Shown: piece by piece, positions 44,701-53,300 of the stretch
Numbering within the stretch: position 1 is the stretch's first letter
Layout of the letters: every line of letters starts with the position of its first letter
DNA from: Pegoplata infirma
Taxonomy: Eukaryota; Arthropoda; Insecta; Diptera; Anthomyiidae
Length of the DNA stretch: 64,000 nt
Reading direction: 5' to 3'
Assembly: GCA_963921195.1 (NCBI GenBank)
Contig: OY992540.1
Coordinates: forward strand, 176,857,896 to 176,921,895
Notes under the pieces: generated by a model
Told to the model about the DNA's origin: nothing
The model's input: the letters and a program-made list of their open reading frames with translations, nothing else
Databases searched by the model: none
Program-made: the position numbers and the translations under genes

Positions 44701-47700
44701 ATCATCAGCTCTACAACGTTATTTTTGTACGGGAGAAGAATAGGGTGTTTAGCCTCATAAGACAAACTGTTATTTTCTAACCTACCTCCGACTCTTATAA
44801 TATTGTCCTCATCTAGTATTGGGCACAAAGTCGTTAAATTTGATGATTTCCCTAGAGATTTTTTTGATTTTAATATTTTAATTTCTTCATTAAAATTATC
44901 CCTTTGTATATCTTTTATTATAATTGACAATGCTTTTTTTCTATATTCTATAAAAGTCTTAGGCTTTTCCCTTTTTAGTCTATCAATAAATTTTAGAACC
45001 TGTGCAATGACATTTTGAAGGACTTTAAACCTGTTTCTATGGTTAATATCCTGCCACCACGGATGTGTTTCTTGGACTATTAAAACCTTGCCCATTTTTT
45101 TAAGCTCTGGTACATTTTTATTTTCTAAAACTAAATTTTCATGAATCGTTTTCTGCTTTAAAAATGTGGGTCCTTGAAACCAAAATGAACTATTAATAAT
45201 TTCATTTGCCAATAATCCTCTTGATATCATATCAGCTGGATTTTCCTCCGACCTTACGTGCTTCCATTTTGAAATATCACTATTTGATTGAATAAAACTA
45301 ACTCTGTTAGACACAAATATCTGCAATCTAGCCGGATCTATTTTAATCCAACTTAAAACTATTGTGGAGTCTGAATAATAATACACGTTAGTTGATTGTA
45401 ATTTCAGGCTATCAATAACTACCTTAATTAATTCAACTAGTAATACACTAGCACACAGTTCTAATCTTGGCAGTGTAATTGTCTTAATTGGGGCTACTCT
45501 TGATTTTGATGCAGCTAATTGGGTCACAATATTACCGCAGCTATCCATAGACTTAACATAAACTACCGCACCGTATGCTTTCATGGATGCGTCACAAAAC
45601 CCGTGTATTTCAATTTGTGTTGGCTTAATACAAATTATATGTCTGGGCACTTTCACCTTATTTAAATCTATCAAGCTTTCCCTAATTGTTTTCCATTTTA
45701 TGTAAATTGCTTCAGGCACTTTCTCATCCCAGTCAATTTTTAACTTCCATAACTCTTGCAAGAGTATTTTTGTTGTTACCACAACTGGACCTACTAAACC
45801 AAGTGGATCAAACAATCTTGAAATTTGACTCAATATTGTTCGCTTCGAAACTTTTTCCAATTTCTCCCAGTTGCACTTAAACCCTAATTCATCCGCATTT
45901 GGATTCCAGCTTACACCTAACGCCTTGACGGAATTTAACTTATCTGAGTCTATGTCCAAATTCATCTCAATATATTCTGCATCAATACCATCCAATAATA
46001 ATTTATCATTCGCACACCACTTTCTCAAGGGCATTCCAAATTGTAACATTAAATTATTTATATTAATTCGTAGTGACTTTACCGATTCTAAACAGTCTCC
46101 TCCTGTCATCAAATCGTCCATATAAAAATCACTCCTAATCGCAGCTGATTCTTCGGGAAATGGAATTGTTATCCCATCAGCTATTTTTTGAAGACATTTA
46201 ACTGCCAGATATGGGGCAGACGCTGTACCATATGTTACGGTTTTCAGCGCATAGGTTTTAATACTCTCATTTTGGTTCCAACGCCAAAATATTAGTTGAT
46301 ATTTCCTGTCTTCCTCTGCCACCCATATCTGACGATACATTTTTTCAATATCTGCTGAGAACACATAACGATGTTTTCTAAAACGCAATAAAATATTAAA
46401 TAGATCGTCCTGAATCTTGGGACCTGTATGCAAAACGTCATTTAATGAAACATTAGTTGTTGTTTTGCACGAAGCATCAAATACTACTCTTAATTTTGTA
46501 GATGAGCTTTCTGGGCGTAACACACAATGATGTGGTAAATAATATCCGCTTTCAATTAATGATTTATTTGTCATAATTTCCATATGACCCATTTTTAAAT
46601 ATTGTCTTAAAAAATCATTATATTGAACCCTTAAATCGTGGTTCTTTTCTAATTTTCTCTCTAGAGAAAACAATCTTCTTTTTGCAATTAAACTAGAATT
46701 CCCCAATAAATTAGTACTATTTTTGAATGGTAACGAAACTTGAAATTTACCATCCATACCAATTTTCATATCTTTATTAAATAAGTCTTCACATTCTTTT
46801 TCTGCACTTGTGAGTTTATTTATTTTTGGAATTTCTTCGATTTCCCAAAATTTTTGCAAAATATCATCACTTTTATTGTGAATCGTGGCAACTACTTTTG
46901 ATTCTGGTTTAGAATCATCAATTTCTGCCGAACCACTTACAATCCAGCCCAATTTAGTATTTTGCAAAATTATTTTATTTTTAGCATCTTTTCTTTGGCC
47001 TTCAATCATAATGTCAAAGAAAAGCTCTGCTCCTATGAGCATATCTATACCCTTTGGAATATTATATTCCGGGTCTGCTAATTTTATATCAGAGGCAAAA
47101 TCACCTCCTACTATTTTTCTTTCTGGTATATTTGATAATATGGTTTCTATTACCAAAGCATCCAGATATGTTCTGTAACTGGAGGAGCTAGATCTCAGTT
47201 TTACTGCGACCTTTTCGTTAATTGAAGACTTCTTTTTCGATAAGCCTTCAATCTCCCTATTGGTTTTTTCCCCTCTCAGTTTAAGTTTGTTTTTAAAATT
47301 TTTAGTCATCAGACACACCTGTGACCCACTGTCTAGTAGAACACGGCAGTTTACCCATTTCCCTGCACCGTTTATGACTTGAACTATTGCTGTTGATAGC
47401 AATACACAAGAATTTTCACTGACCAGTGCATTTTTTGGAGTTGGTTTCTCTCTATGAAGAAGATTATGGTGGTCTCCATTGCAACTTTTGCAAATGAAGT
47501 TACTGGTACACACCTTTTTTGTGTGGCCAGTGTTTAAACATTTTGAACACACATTGTGTTCAGCTACCTTATCCCACTTCTCTCTGGTGGGGAGGCTTCT
47601 AAACTTTGAGCATCTAAATAATAGATGCCCAACTGAACAACCCATTGGACATTTAATTTTTTCCGTTTGTGGTTTTGAGGGATTTACCGTATTTTGGCTT

Positions 47701-49013
47701 GCCCCCTGAGCACCTTTGCTAAAATTTCCTGAAGGATTTACCAGTCTTGACTTTGAAAACTGGCTTGCCTCCAAGGAATAGCTTACTTGGTTTAAAAATT
47801 CTAGCAGATTTTCTACTTTTGGAATATCTCTAGATTTGCCCAAAGATTGTTCAAATTGAATGCTCAAATGTTCATCCAATTTTCTCTGCAACGCGAAACA
47901 CATAAAAGATTTATATAACTCCTCTGGAGTCATCTTTAATGCACTTAACGCCTGCATACTTTCGTTCACAATTTCAACGAATTTCTTGACACTCCTCGAG
48001 TCATAAAAAACATTTGGAGCATCTAATACTGTTCTAAAATATAATGACGTAGTTGCTCTTTTATTTGAGTAATGCTCCGTCAAAATATTCCAAGCAGTTC
48101 CAAAATTTTCATCTTTGGAGGGGAGTTTTGCAACCTTTCTTGCAGCCTCTCCAGATAATTTTGATTTTAAAATACACATCTTTTGTGTATTTGGAATTGG
48201 TTGATCAATGATTAATTGTTCAAACAATTCCCTAAATGTATCCCATTCTGTAAAGCGTCCACTGAACGTGGGAATGTCAATGGATGGTAACGAAAAAGGA
48301 AGTGATTTCGCATAGCTTTCAATGCCAGGAATTCCTGAGTACTCATCCCTTAATCCATAAAAAATTTCCGTCAGCTCGTCATCTGGAAATTCTCCCATAT
48401 ATTTTAAAAGTACTTGTTCTGCAATTTCGTACTTCTTTTTAACTATTTCTACTGAAACCTCTTTAGCTTTTAGTTTACCCAGTTTATTTTCTAAGTCGTC
48501 TAAGACATATTGAAATTGCCTTACTAAGCCAGAATTTTTTTTTACTAAAACGCTTGAAGGAGAATTCCGATGAGGATTGAGCGGAGGAAAGTCATATGAC
48601 TTTGGAGAGTTTTCCGAAATATTTGGAGCGGTTGGTACGATTGTCGTCTTCGGAATATCCGAAGTTAACGCCTTCGAAGAAGCTAGTGAAGCCAGTCTTT
48701 CTTCTTGCATCACCTTGTTTTCCACTAATTTATGCAAACTTATGAACTTTTCCATAGTTTGTCTCACCTTCTCTACAAAATCACCCTTGAAATACGCATT
48801 TCTTTCAAGTGTAGAGGTAGGTGGCCTGAGTTCCCTATCATTACATTCAAACCTATTTGTCAAATCGTCGAAGGTTTTCCTTAAACCTTGGATTTGTTTT
48901 TTAATTTCCCCGCTGGAAACATTACTCTGAGCTACTGAGCTCAGGGAATTATAGCAGGACACGATATCGTTTCCGATCACTTCCTGATCCTTTATAATTG
49001 AAACGGGTTCCAT
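41739..49013 (-). CDS. BEL/Pao gag-pol-env-like polyprotein, 2424 aa
   Basis: One open frame encodes all retrotransposon functions. Domains by approximate residue: gag with the BEL DUF1759-type region (about 245-330) and CCHC-type zinc knuckles (about 456-520); aspartic protease with DSGS (about 559); reverse transcriptase with YMDD (about 966); RNase H (FCDASM about 1141, YSDSTI later); integrase with an HHCC-type zinc region, then DFLGP (about 1511), SDNGTNF (about 1577) and GLWEAC (about 1629). After about residue 1870 comes an envelope-like part: a hydrophobic signal-like segment, a furin-type RIKR site (about 1982) followed by a conserved hydrophobic LFG block like baculovirus F and errantivirus envelopes, and a C-terminal membrane span rich in Ile (about 2394). 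Length and single-frame layout resemble Drosophila roo. No stop or frameshift is seen, so it may be active; whether the envelope-like part is used is unknown. Confidence 0.93.
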   Translation of the reverse strand: MEPVSIIKDQEVIGNDIVSCYNSLSSVAQSNVSSGEIKKQIQGLRKTFDDLTNRFECNDRELRPPTSTLERNAYFKGDFVEKVRQTMEKFISLHKLVENKVMQEERLASLASSKALTSDIPKTTIVPTAPNISENSPKSYDFPPLNPHRNSPSSVLVKKNSGLVRQFQYVLDDLENKLGKLKAKEVSVEIVKKKYEIAEQVLLKYMGEFPDDELTEIFYGLRDEYSGIPGIESYAKSLPFSLPSIDIPTFSGRFTEWDTFRELFEQLIIDQPIPNTQKMCILKSKLSGEAARKVAKLPSKDENFGTAWNILTEHYSNKRATTSLYFRTVLDAPNVFYDSRSVKKFVEIVNESMQALSALKMTPEELYKSFMCFALQRKLDEHLSIQFEQSLGKSRDIPKVENLLEFLNQVSYSLEASQFSKSRLVNPSGNFSKGAQGASQNTVNPSKPQTEKIKCPMGCSVGHLLFRCSKFRSLPTREKWDKVAEHNVCSKCLNTGHTKKVCTSNFICKSCNGDHHNLLHREKPTPKNALVSENSCVLLSTAIVQVINGAGKWVNCRVLLDSGSQVCLMTKNFKNKLKLRGEKTNREIEGLSKKKSSINEKVAVKLRSSSSSYRTYLDALVIETILSNIPERKIVGGDFASDIKLADPEYNIPKGIDMLIGAELFFDIMIEGQRKDAKNKIILQNTKLGWIVSGSAEIDDSKPESKVVATIHNKSDDILQKFWEIEEIPKINKLTSAEKECEDLFNKDMKIGMDGKFQVSLPFKNSTNLLGNSSLIAKRRLFSLERKLEKNHDLRVQYNDFLRQYLKMGHMEIMTNKSLIESGYYLPHHCVLRPESSSTKLRVVFDASCKTTTNVSLNDVLHTGPKIQDDLFNILLRFRKHRYVFSADIEKMYRQIWVAEEDRKYQLIFWRWNQNESIKTYALKTVTYGTASAPYLAVKCLQKIADGITIPFPEESAAIRSDFYMDDLMTGGDCLESVKSLRININNLMLQFGMPLRKWCANDKLLLDGIDAEYIEMNLDIDSDKLNSVKALGVSWNPNADELGFKCNWEKLEKVSKRTILSQISRLFDPLGLVGPVVVTTKILLQELWKLKIDWDEKVPEAIYIKWKTIRESLIDLNKVKVPRHIICIKPTQIEIHGFCDASMKAYGAVVYVKSMDSCGNIVTQLAASKSRVAPIKTITLPRLELCASVLLVELIKVVIDSLKLQSTNVYYYSDSTIVLSWIKIDPARLQIFVSNRVSFIQSNSDISKWKHVRSEENPADMISRGLLANEIINSSFWFQGPTFLKQKTIHENLVLENKNVPELKKMGKVLIVQETHPWWQDINHRNRFKVLQNVIAQVLKFIDRLKREKPKTFIEYRKKALSIIIKDIQRDNFNEEIKILKSKKSLGKSSNLTTLCPILDEDNIIRVGGRLENNSLSYEAKHPILLPYKNNVVELMIEYIHVQHLHIGPQGLLAIVRQQFWPLRGRQLVKKIVNRCYRCFKVKPTHLHQLMGNLPEDRVLRTRPFLNVGIDFLGPITIHYKIRGKKTDKSYVCVFVCFATKAAHLEVVSDLTSAAFIGAFKRFVARRGCPLKVYSDNGTNFIGAANSLNEIFHMFASEQHKANLDEFCTLRNIEWLNIPARSPHVGGLWEACVKSVKKHFYKVTEGIMTFEELYTLMTQIEAVLNSRPLTPLSDDPNDFQVLTPGHLLIGESLTTFIDASSNKCYQGLRDHWKAVQFNIEEFWKRWYVEYLSELQKRHKWNKPHSNIEPGSLVLLKDDNTPPMSWRRGRVIRTIMGSDGLCRMVDVRTSNGETKRSIHNVCPFPTQKDEDDMVDISSNEMSTKIKSMDNPTLKNKRMDNPSLIQNNNNFNKTNTNHNKGGKRLKNKNMLITILSLLTILSPVRSQFSINYFYNKAGIFFEEVATVGLTKTSWSVVVHINITEYAAAKASLDEAMNSLVRVKSKKQQIYTSFAVQSIDEVYKRVSSRHDIILSATSTKRIKRSALPFMGGILHSLFGLMDEEHAEILSNRIKTNERKEDYLLNIMQNQSSLQDMTLDIIKEQSKSVFKNMKTISNSMLALEKAVNDLIDTEALLASVTNMLASLESFEEIQNGIIGALFSTKNNLLTSILPVKQFKEQIKTITSSLKSQLILPSENPVELAKIAQISAGTTDEFIIFNIRIPLINKELFRAYEIYSYPTIHDGFSVQLQPSSKYFLMDERKTVYYSLDDDNFNRCQKMKEIHICHQIHPLYNTRGTSNCEINLFLQTRNIPEDCEIAIKRFHSFWRQTHSVNTWIFSLHEKTFADIRCDGKKRNVVLHGSGIFQMQPDCYLESAEVNLWAYDSYNTEVNYVFPNFNLSTFMPNLTHLQLNADIEMYKIPDIPKPFNILGFPTQLDVHHLTHYGISMSTIIIIIIIIITLIWVLRKICYMSARYLPATLALPRLM

Positions 49014-49484
49014 TTAAAAAAATTTACTCGAGAAAAAAAATAAAATAGAAACAAAATTAAACCCCAGTAACTTTCGAACTACTGAACCCGCACGCAATGT
49101 TAAAATAGAAAAAGTAAATAAAAAATGACTTACCCAAAAATCAGCTTTCTTTTTGTTTTTTTTTTTTTTCACTGCACTTTTTTTTTTTATTACAATACGC
49201 GTTTATTTGTATTAGGTTTTTGCTCTGCTATGATTTTTTTTTTTTTAATATTTGTATATTTTGTATTTAAATTTTTTTTTTTTTTTTTTTTTAATTCATT
49301 TCACGATTTTTTTTTTTTTTTTCAACACGAACACTATTTTTTTTATTATTATTTTTTTTTGTCACTTATAACAAAAACCGAAAGTTTTCAAAAAGAAAAT
49401 TATTTTAAATCCCTTACCACTGGTGGGGGGAAACTTAAAATTTTATTTTCCTTGAAAAATAAAGACGTCGTTAGGGTCACCAAA
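49014..49484 (-). promoter_or_regulatory. BEL/Pao 5' leader with primer-binding site
   Basis: Untranslated leader between the 5' LTR and the polyprotein ATG. Two bases inside the LTR, 49465-49482 read on the minus strand TGGTGACCCTAACGACGT, the expected position and TGG start of a tRNA primer-binding site; I did not assign the tRNA. The rest is rich in A (T on the plus strand) runs. Confidence 0.7.
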
Positions 49485-50086
49485 TGTATTTTCTCATACG
49501 GAGAAATTAAAACAATTCGCTTTAAGGTTTGTAAAGAACTAACTTTTATTTACAATTTTACATCTACTTATAGCCTAATTTCTTAAATTAAACAAACTTC
49601 TAATTATGTTACATTATTTCCCACACACACACACTGCGTGTGGAAAAGCATTATTAATGTGAAGATCTTCAACCCTTGTCGATCAACCTTTTCTAATATT
49701 ACGTATGCTACACGATAGGACGTATAGCAATAAAACTATTTTTACATGTTACATGTAGAGACATGTAACAATAAAACTGTATTTAACATTGACATAATAC
49801 ATTGTGCGTATCATACTCTGAGAACAATGAACAGATCAAATACCTAAATGCATTTGTCCACATGCCCAATGCATTGTTTGGAACGGATAAAATCGAACAC
49901 ATAAAATGTGTCACATAAAACGCACAATTTATTACCTCAGACATTAACGATTTCAATACAATCGAACACATAAAATGTGTCACATAAAACGTACAATTTA
50001 TTACCTTAGACATTAAGGATTTTAATTCATTAAACACTCTAATCATAGAATATACTTATCTAAACCTAATGGTTCAAGACTGAACA
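49485..50086 (-). repeat. BEL/Pao element 5' LTR (602 bp)
   Basis: Direct repeat of 41077-41678, carrying the element's promoter by family expectation. Target repeat GTCGC follows at 50087-50091. No TATA box was assigned. Confidence 0.95.
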
Positions 50087-50091
50087 GTCGC

Positions 50092-50657
50092 CTTTCTTGA
50101 TATTGAGGGGGCTTTTAATAATGTCATCCCAGAATCGATAATATTGGCATTGTCTGGTCTGGGAGTAAAGCGTGAAATCGTTTTAATGGTGGAAAGCCTA
50201 CTTGCCAATAGACGTATAACGTCTGAATTGGGAGCGTCCGTCATATCTCGATTTGTCAATAGGGGCACACCACAAGGAGGTGTTCTTTCGCCGCTTCTTT
50301 GGAACCTGGCACTGAATTCAATGCTACTATCTCTAGAAGCACGTGGTTGTCATGTTGTCACATATGCTGACGATGTCGCGATAGCGGTAAAGGGGAAGCA
50401 TCTGCAAACATTGCGGGACATTCTTCAGGGTTCTCTGAAAGATCTGTCTAAATGGGCAAGAGACTGTGGTCTAGGAGTTAATCCTAGTAAAACAGAGCTT
50501 GTTTTGTTTACAAGGAAAAATAAGATTCCTGCTTTTGATCCTATTTCTCTGGACGGTACTGAAATCACCTTCTCAGATGGAGCCAAGTATCTTGGAGTAT
50601 TTCTAGATAGGAAGCTGAATTTCAGGCGTAATATTGAGGAACGGGTGAGAAAAGCAA
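50092..50657 (+). pseudogene. R1/LOA-like non-LTR element, ORF2 part 2 (RT catalytic core)
   Basis: Resumes directly after the BEL/Pao insertion and its target repeat: FLDIEGAFNNV, NRGTPQGGVLSPLLWNLALN, then the catalytic TYADDVAIAV, GLGVNPSKTELVLF and KYLGVFLDRKLNF. The frame is open to 50657, where a 743-bp TA-type MITE interrupts it. Joining to part 1 across the BEL element keeps the frame. Confidence 0.88.
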
Positions 50658-51400
50658 CACCCAAAAAATTACATAGTAGCATAGTTAACAAAATCCATAG
50701 TTGTTTTAAATAAATTTTAAATGAACTATTTATAATCAATAACAACTATGAACAAAGTTGATCAAAACTATGAAAAAAGTTGATCACAACGATTTATTTA
50801 AAATTTGAAAGTGTCAAACAGTTCAAAAAAAAAAACAAAATATGAAAATTGTAAAAGAAATATATTAAAAATGCAGAAAAGCGGCAGTAAAAAAATTAAT
50901 TGAATCAATAAATAAATAATTATAATATTTAAGTCTGTGATAACCATGGAAGAGAAAATAAAATGGTGGTTATATTTGCAACAAACTCCAAATAGCATTT
51001 TCAAAAATTGGATTTAATGGACATCGGAAGTATCGTATGGTATAAGCTTTTGACATTTATTGTTCAATTTTAATAAATCAATTAAAAAAATATAAGCCAA
51101 AATATTGCATTTTTATTTTTAAAAAATAGGTAATTTATAATAACTATTTCCGAAATTAGATAGTAAATATTAACCATGTCTGCTTTTTATTAAAAACAAC
51201 GATTAAATAGTAATAAGTAACTATTTTTACATTTTATCAAACACATCGTTGTCATTAACTTTTTCCATAGTTGATTTGTCGATTTTAAAAAAACATAGTT
51301 ACCAACCACTATGTCACATCAACTATGGCATAGTTGGGGTTATTTCACCTATGACATAGTTGAAAAAATAGTAATCATCAACTATGTAATTTTTTGGGTG
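50658..51400. mobile_element. TA-type MITE with CACCCAAAAAATTACATAG termini, 743 bp
   Basis: Ends are exact inverses over 19 bp (CACCCAAAAAATTACATAG). It is rich in ACTATG / CATAGT motifs, direct and inverted, near both ends. The flanking duplicated dinucleotide reads AA on both sides rather than TA. Removing the element and one AA rejoins the RT frame of the host element (KAT to IALYSC). The termini match the 4-kb element at 34760-38812. Confidence 0.82.
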
Positions 51401-52648
51401 AACGATTGCTTTGTATTCCTGTAAAAGGGCCATTGGAAAACTATGGGGTTTTAGCCCTCAAGTCGTTCATTGGATCTATACAGCAGTGGTGCGTCCAATT
51501 TTGCTGTATGGAATCATTGTCTGGTGGCCTGCTTTAGAAACAAAAGCGAACTTTGTCTTTATCACGAAGGTACAGAGAATGGCGTCAATGTGCATCACTG
51601 GTGCTCTTCGTACTACACCTACGGCTGAATTAGAAATCCTCCTTCACCTGATTCCCTTGGACATATTGGGTAGGCAGTAACAATACCACAAAATGTGGAC
51701 TGTGGTCCCTCTTTGAGCCTCTTTGAGCGCCACTTTACCACTATGATACCATCCAGGGAGTCTTGGATGGGGGATACTCCGGGTAGTGGAGCTACCATAA
51801 ATTTTTACACAGATGGATCGAGGCTGCACGAACAAGTGGGCTTTGGAGTCTATTCGGAAGAGCTTGGGTTGAGCCTGGCTCGTAGATTGCCAGATCATTG
51901 CAATGTTTACCAGGCAGAGATGCTGGCAATAAAAGAAGTGGCTGACTGGTTGAGCTGCAATGTCTTGTCTCCAACCGCAGTCAACATCTATACTGACAGT
52001 CAAGCCGCGGTCAAGTCCCTGGATTCAATGTTTCTGAAAACAAGATCTGCCCTTAACTGCCGCACGTCTTTAAATGAGATGGCCAAGCAGTTTAACATAC
52101 GACTCATATGGGTCCCAGGGCACAGAGACATTCCAGGGAATTGCAAAGCCGATGAGTTTGCAAGACTAGGAACTACCTTACAGGTTCCAACAGAATTGGA
52201 ATGTGTTGGTATGCCTCTAGAAACTTGCAAGCAAAACCTACGGCTTTGTTCTGCGACGGAGACTAATCAAAGATGGGTAAATGGATGGACGTGTGAGACA
52301 ACACGACTGATTTGGCCTTCTCTTAATCAGGGGCGCACAAGTGAGCTGATATCGCTTCCAAGAGGAGAGATTTCGACGGTGGTTTCTATAATTACCGGAC
52401 ACTGTCTTATAGGGAAGCACGCAGAGCGGTTAAATGTGCCGTCGGATGACTTTTGCCGAAGTTGCATGGATGAAGAGGAGTTGGAAACTATCGAACACTT
52501 TATTTGCCATTGCCCGGCACTTTCTGGTCAGAGACTTGCTTCACTGGGATCTAGGGAGCTGTACGATCTTTCTGATTTGTTGGATGTCAAAATTCAACAT
52601 CTAAGGAGTTTTATAAGAAGCTCAAAATGGTTTAACGACAGGGACTAG
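51401..52648 (+). pseudogene. R1/LOA-like non-LTR element, ORF2 part 3 (thumb and RNase H)
   Basis: After the MITE the frame continues YSCKRAIGKLWGFSPQVVHW, VRPILLYGIIVWW and TKVQRMASMCITGA up to a stop after LDILGRQ near 51680. Following a short broken stretch, a second frame (51695-52648) holds RNase H: YTDGSRLHEQVGFGVYSE, NVYQAEMLAIKEV, IYTDSQAAVKSL and WVPGHRDIPGNCKADEFARL, with the four acidic residues present. The tail has CRSC...EHFICHCP, the C-terminal zinc-knuckle-like motif. RT plus RNase H and sequence style suit the R1/LOA/I group; the clade needs a tree. Confidence 0.87.
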
Positions 52649-52740
52649 TAGGGAAACCTATTACGGTCCCGTGGTATCACAATGGACCTCAGAGTCTACG
52701 TGTGTTGACGTAAAACGTCAACAGCCACTTACAACCTAAC
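52649..52740 (+). other. 3' UTR and end of the R1/LOA-like element
   Basis: Short 3' untranslated region ending TTACAACCTAAC, directly followed by the target repeat CTTGTCCATGAAA (52741-52753). That matches 40229-40241, so the element spans 40242-52740 and inserted with a 13-bp duplication. There is no poly-A tail. An inverted pair GTTGACGT/ACGTCAAC lies at about 52706-52722. Confidence 0.8.
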
Positions 52741-52753
52741 CTTGTCCATGAAA

Positions 52754-53216
52754 TCCGTAACCTCCTTGATCTTCCTGCTCAGCCCGTTGCAATTCCACTG
52801 TAATATCTTGAAATCAAGACCTGGTGAAGGTTCCAACGGGCTGGCCCTGATGGTTGGTTGTTCGTTGGTAGAGTCGGTCGAGTGCGGTCCTGCTTGGACA
52901 CCAGGTGTGGAAGGCCGATCTGGTGCCTCACCCACAGGTGTGCTATGTGTGTTGGCAGCTTGACGCCTTCTGCAGCAGGGACCGACGAAGTCCGGTCTAT
53001 ATAGATCGGCATTCCTCAGTCCCGAGCAGCGAAGTTGTGCACTGTTTCCGCACACAGCACATCTGATGGGTTTGGCCTTACCAGTGAAGGACCTTCCACA
53101 CCTGTTACACTTGTTGGTCATTGGACCAGGGTTCTGTTCTAATATTGTTGTTGTTGTTGTTGTTGTTGTAGTAGCGTCCACTGGAATTTACCATGTATGT
53201 AGAAAAGAGATATTAG
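52754..53216 (-). pseudogene. CR1-like non-LTR element, copy A, 5' part (zinc finger)
   Basis: Minus-strand start of copy A: 5' leader with a (CAA)n tract, then a frame with a degenerate 2A-like motif (ILEQNPGP, 53122-53145), the cysteine-rich CNRCGRSFTGKAKPIRCAVC finger, and LQWNCNGLSRKIKEVTDF, the start of the endonuclease. It is cut by the R1/LOA-like insertion; the copy continues at 40228 and below. Its 5' edge meets the 3' end of copy B at about 53217. Confidence 0.85.
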
Positions 53217-53300
53217 TAGTATTAAAAATTTAAAAATTAATTTTAATTTTATTTGGGGATGGGGGGGGAGGGGAAATTGGGAATGGGAGACATTGGACCT

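Larger units (their letters stand above)
41679..50086 (-). mobile_element. BEL/Pao (roo-like) LTR retrotransposon; body and 5' LTR
   Basis: The complete element is 41077-50086 (9010 bp), inserted with the 5-bp duplication GTCGC (41072-41076, 50087-50091), as expected for BEL/Pao integrase. The order on the minus strand is 5' LTR (49485-50086), primer-binding site, one long gag-pol-env frame, purine-rich tract by 41679-41700, and 3' LTR. The element sits in the RT of the R1/LOA-like element. Confidence 0.95.

Noticed and set aside
42517..49586. Plus-strand open frames opposite the BEL/Pao polyprotein (for example 42517-42957, 43414-43809)
   Set aside because: They are antisense shadows of the coding strand with no recognisable domain.
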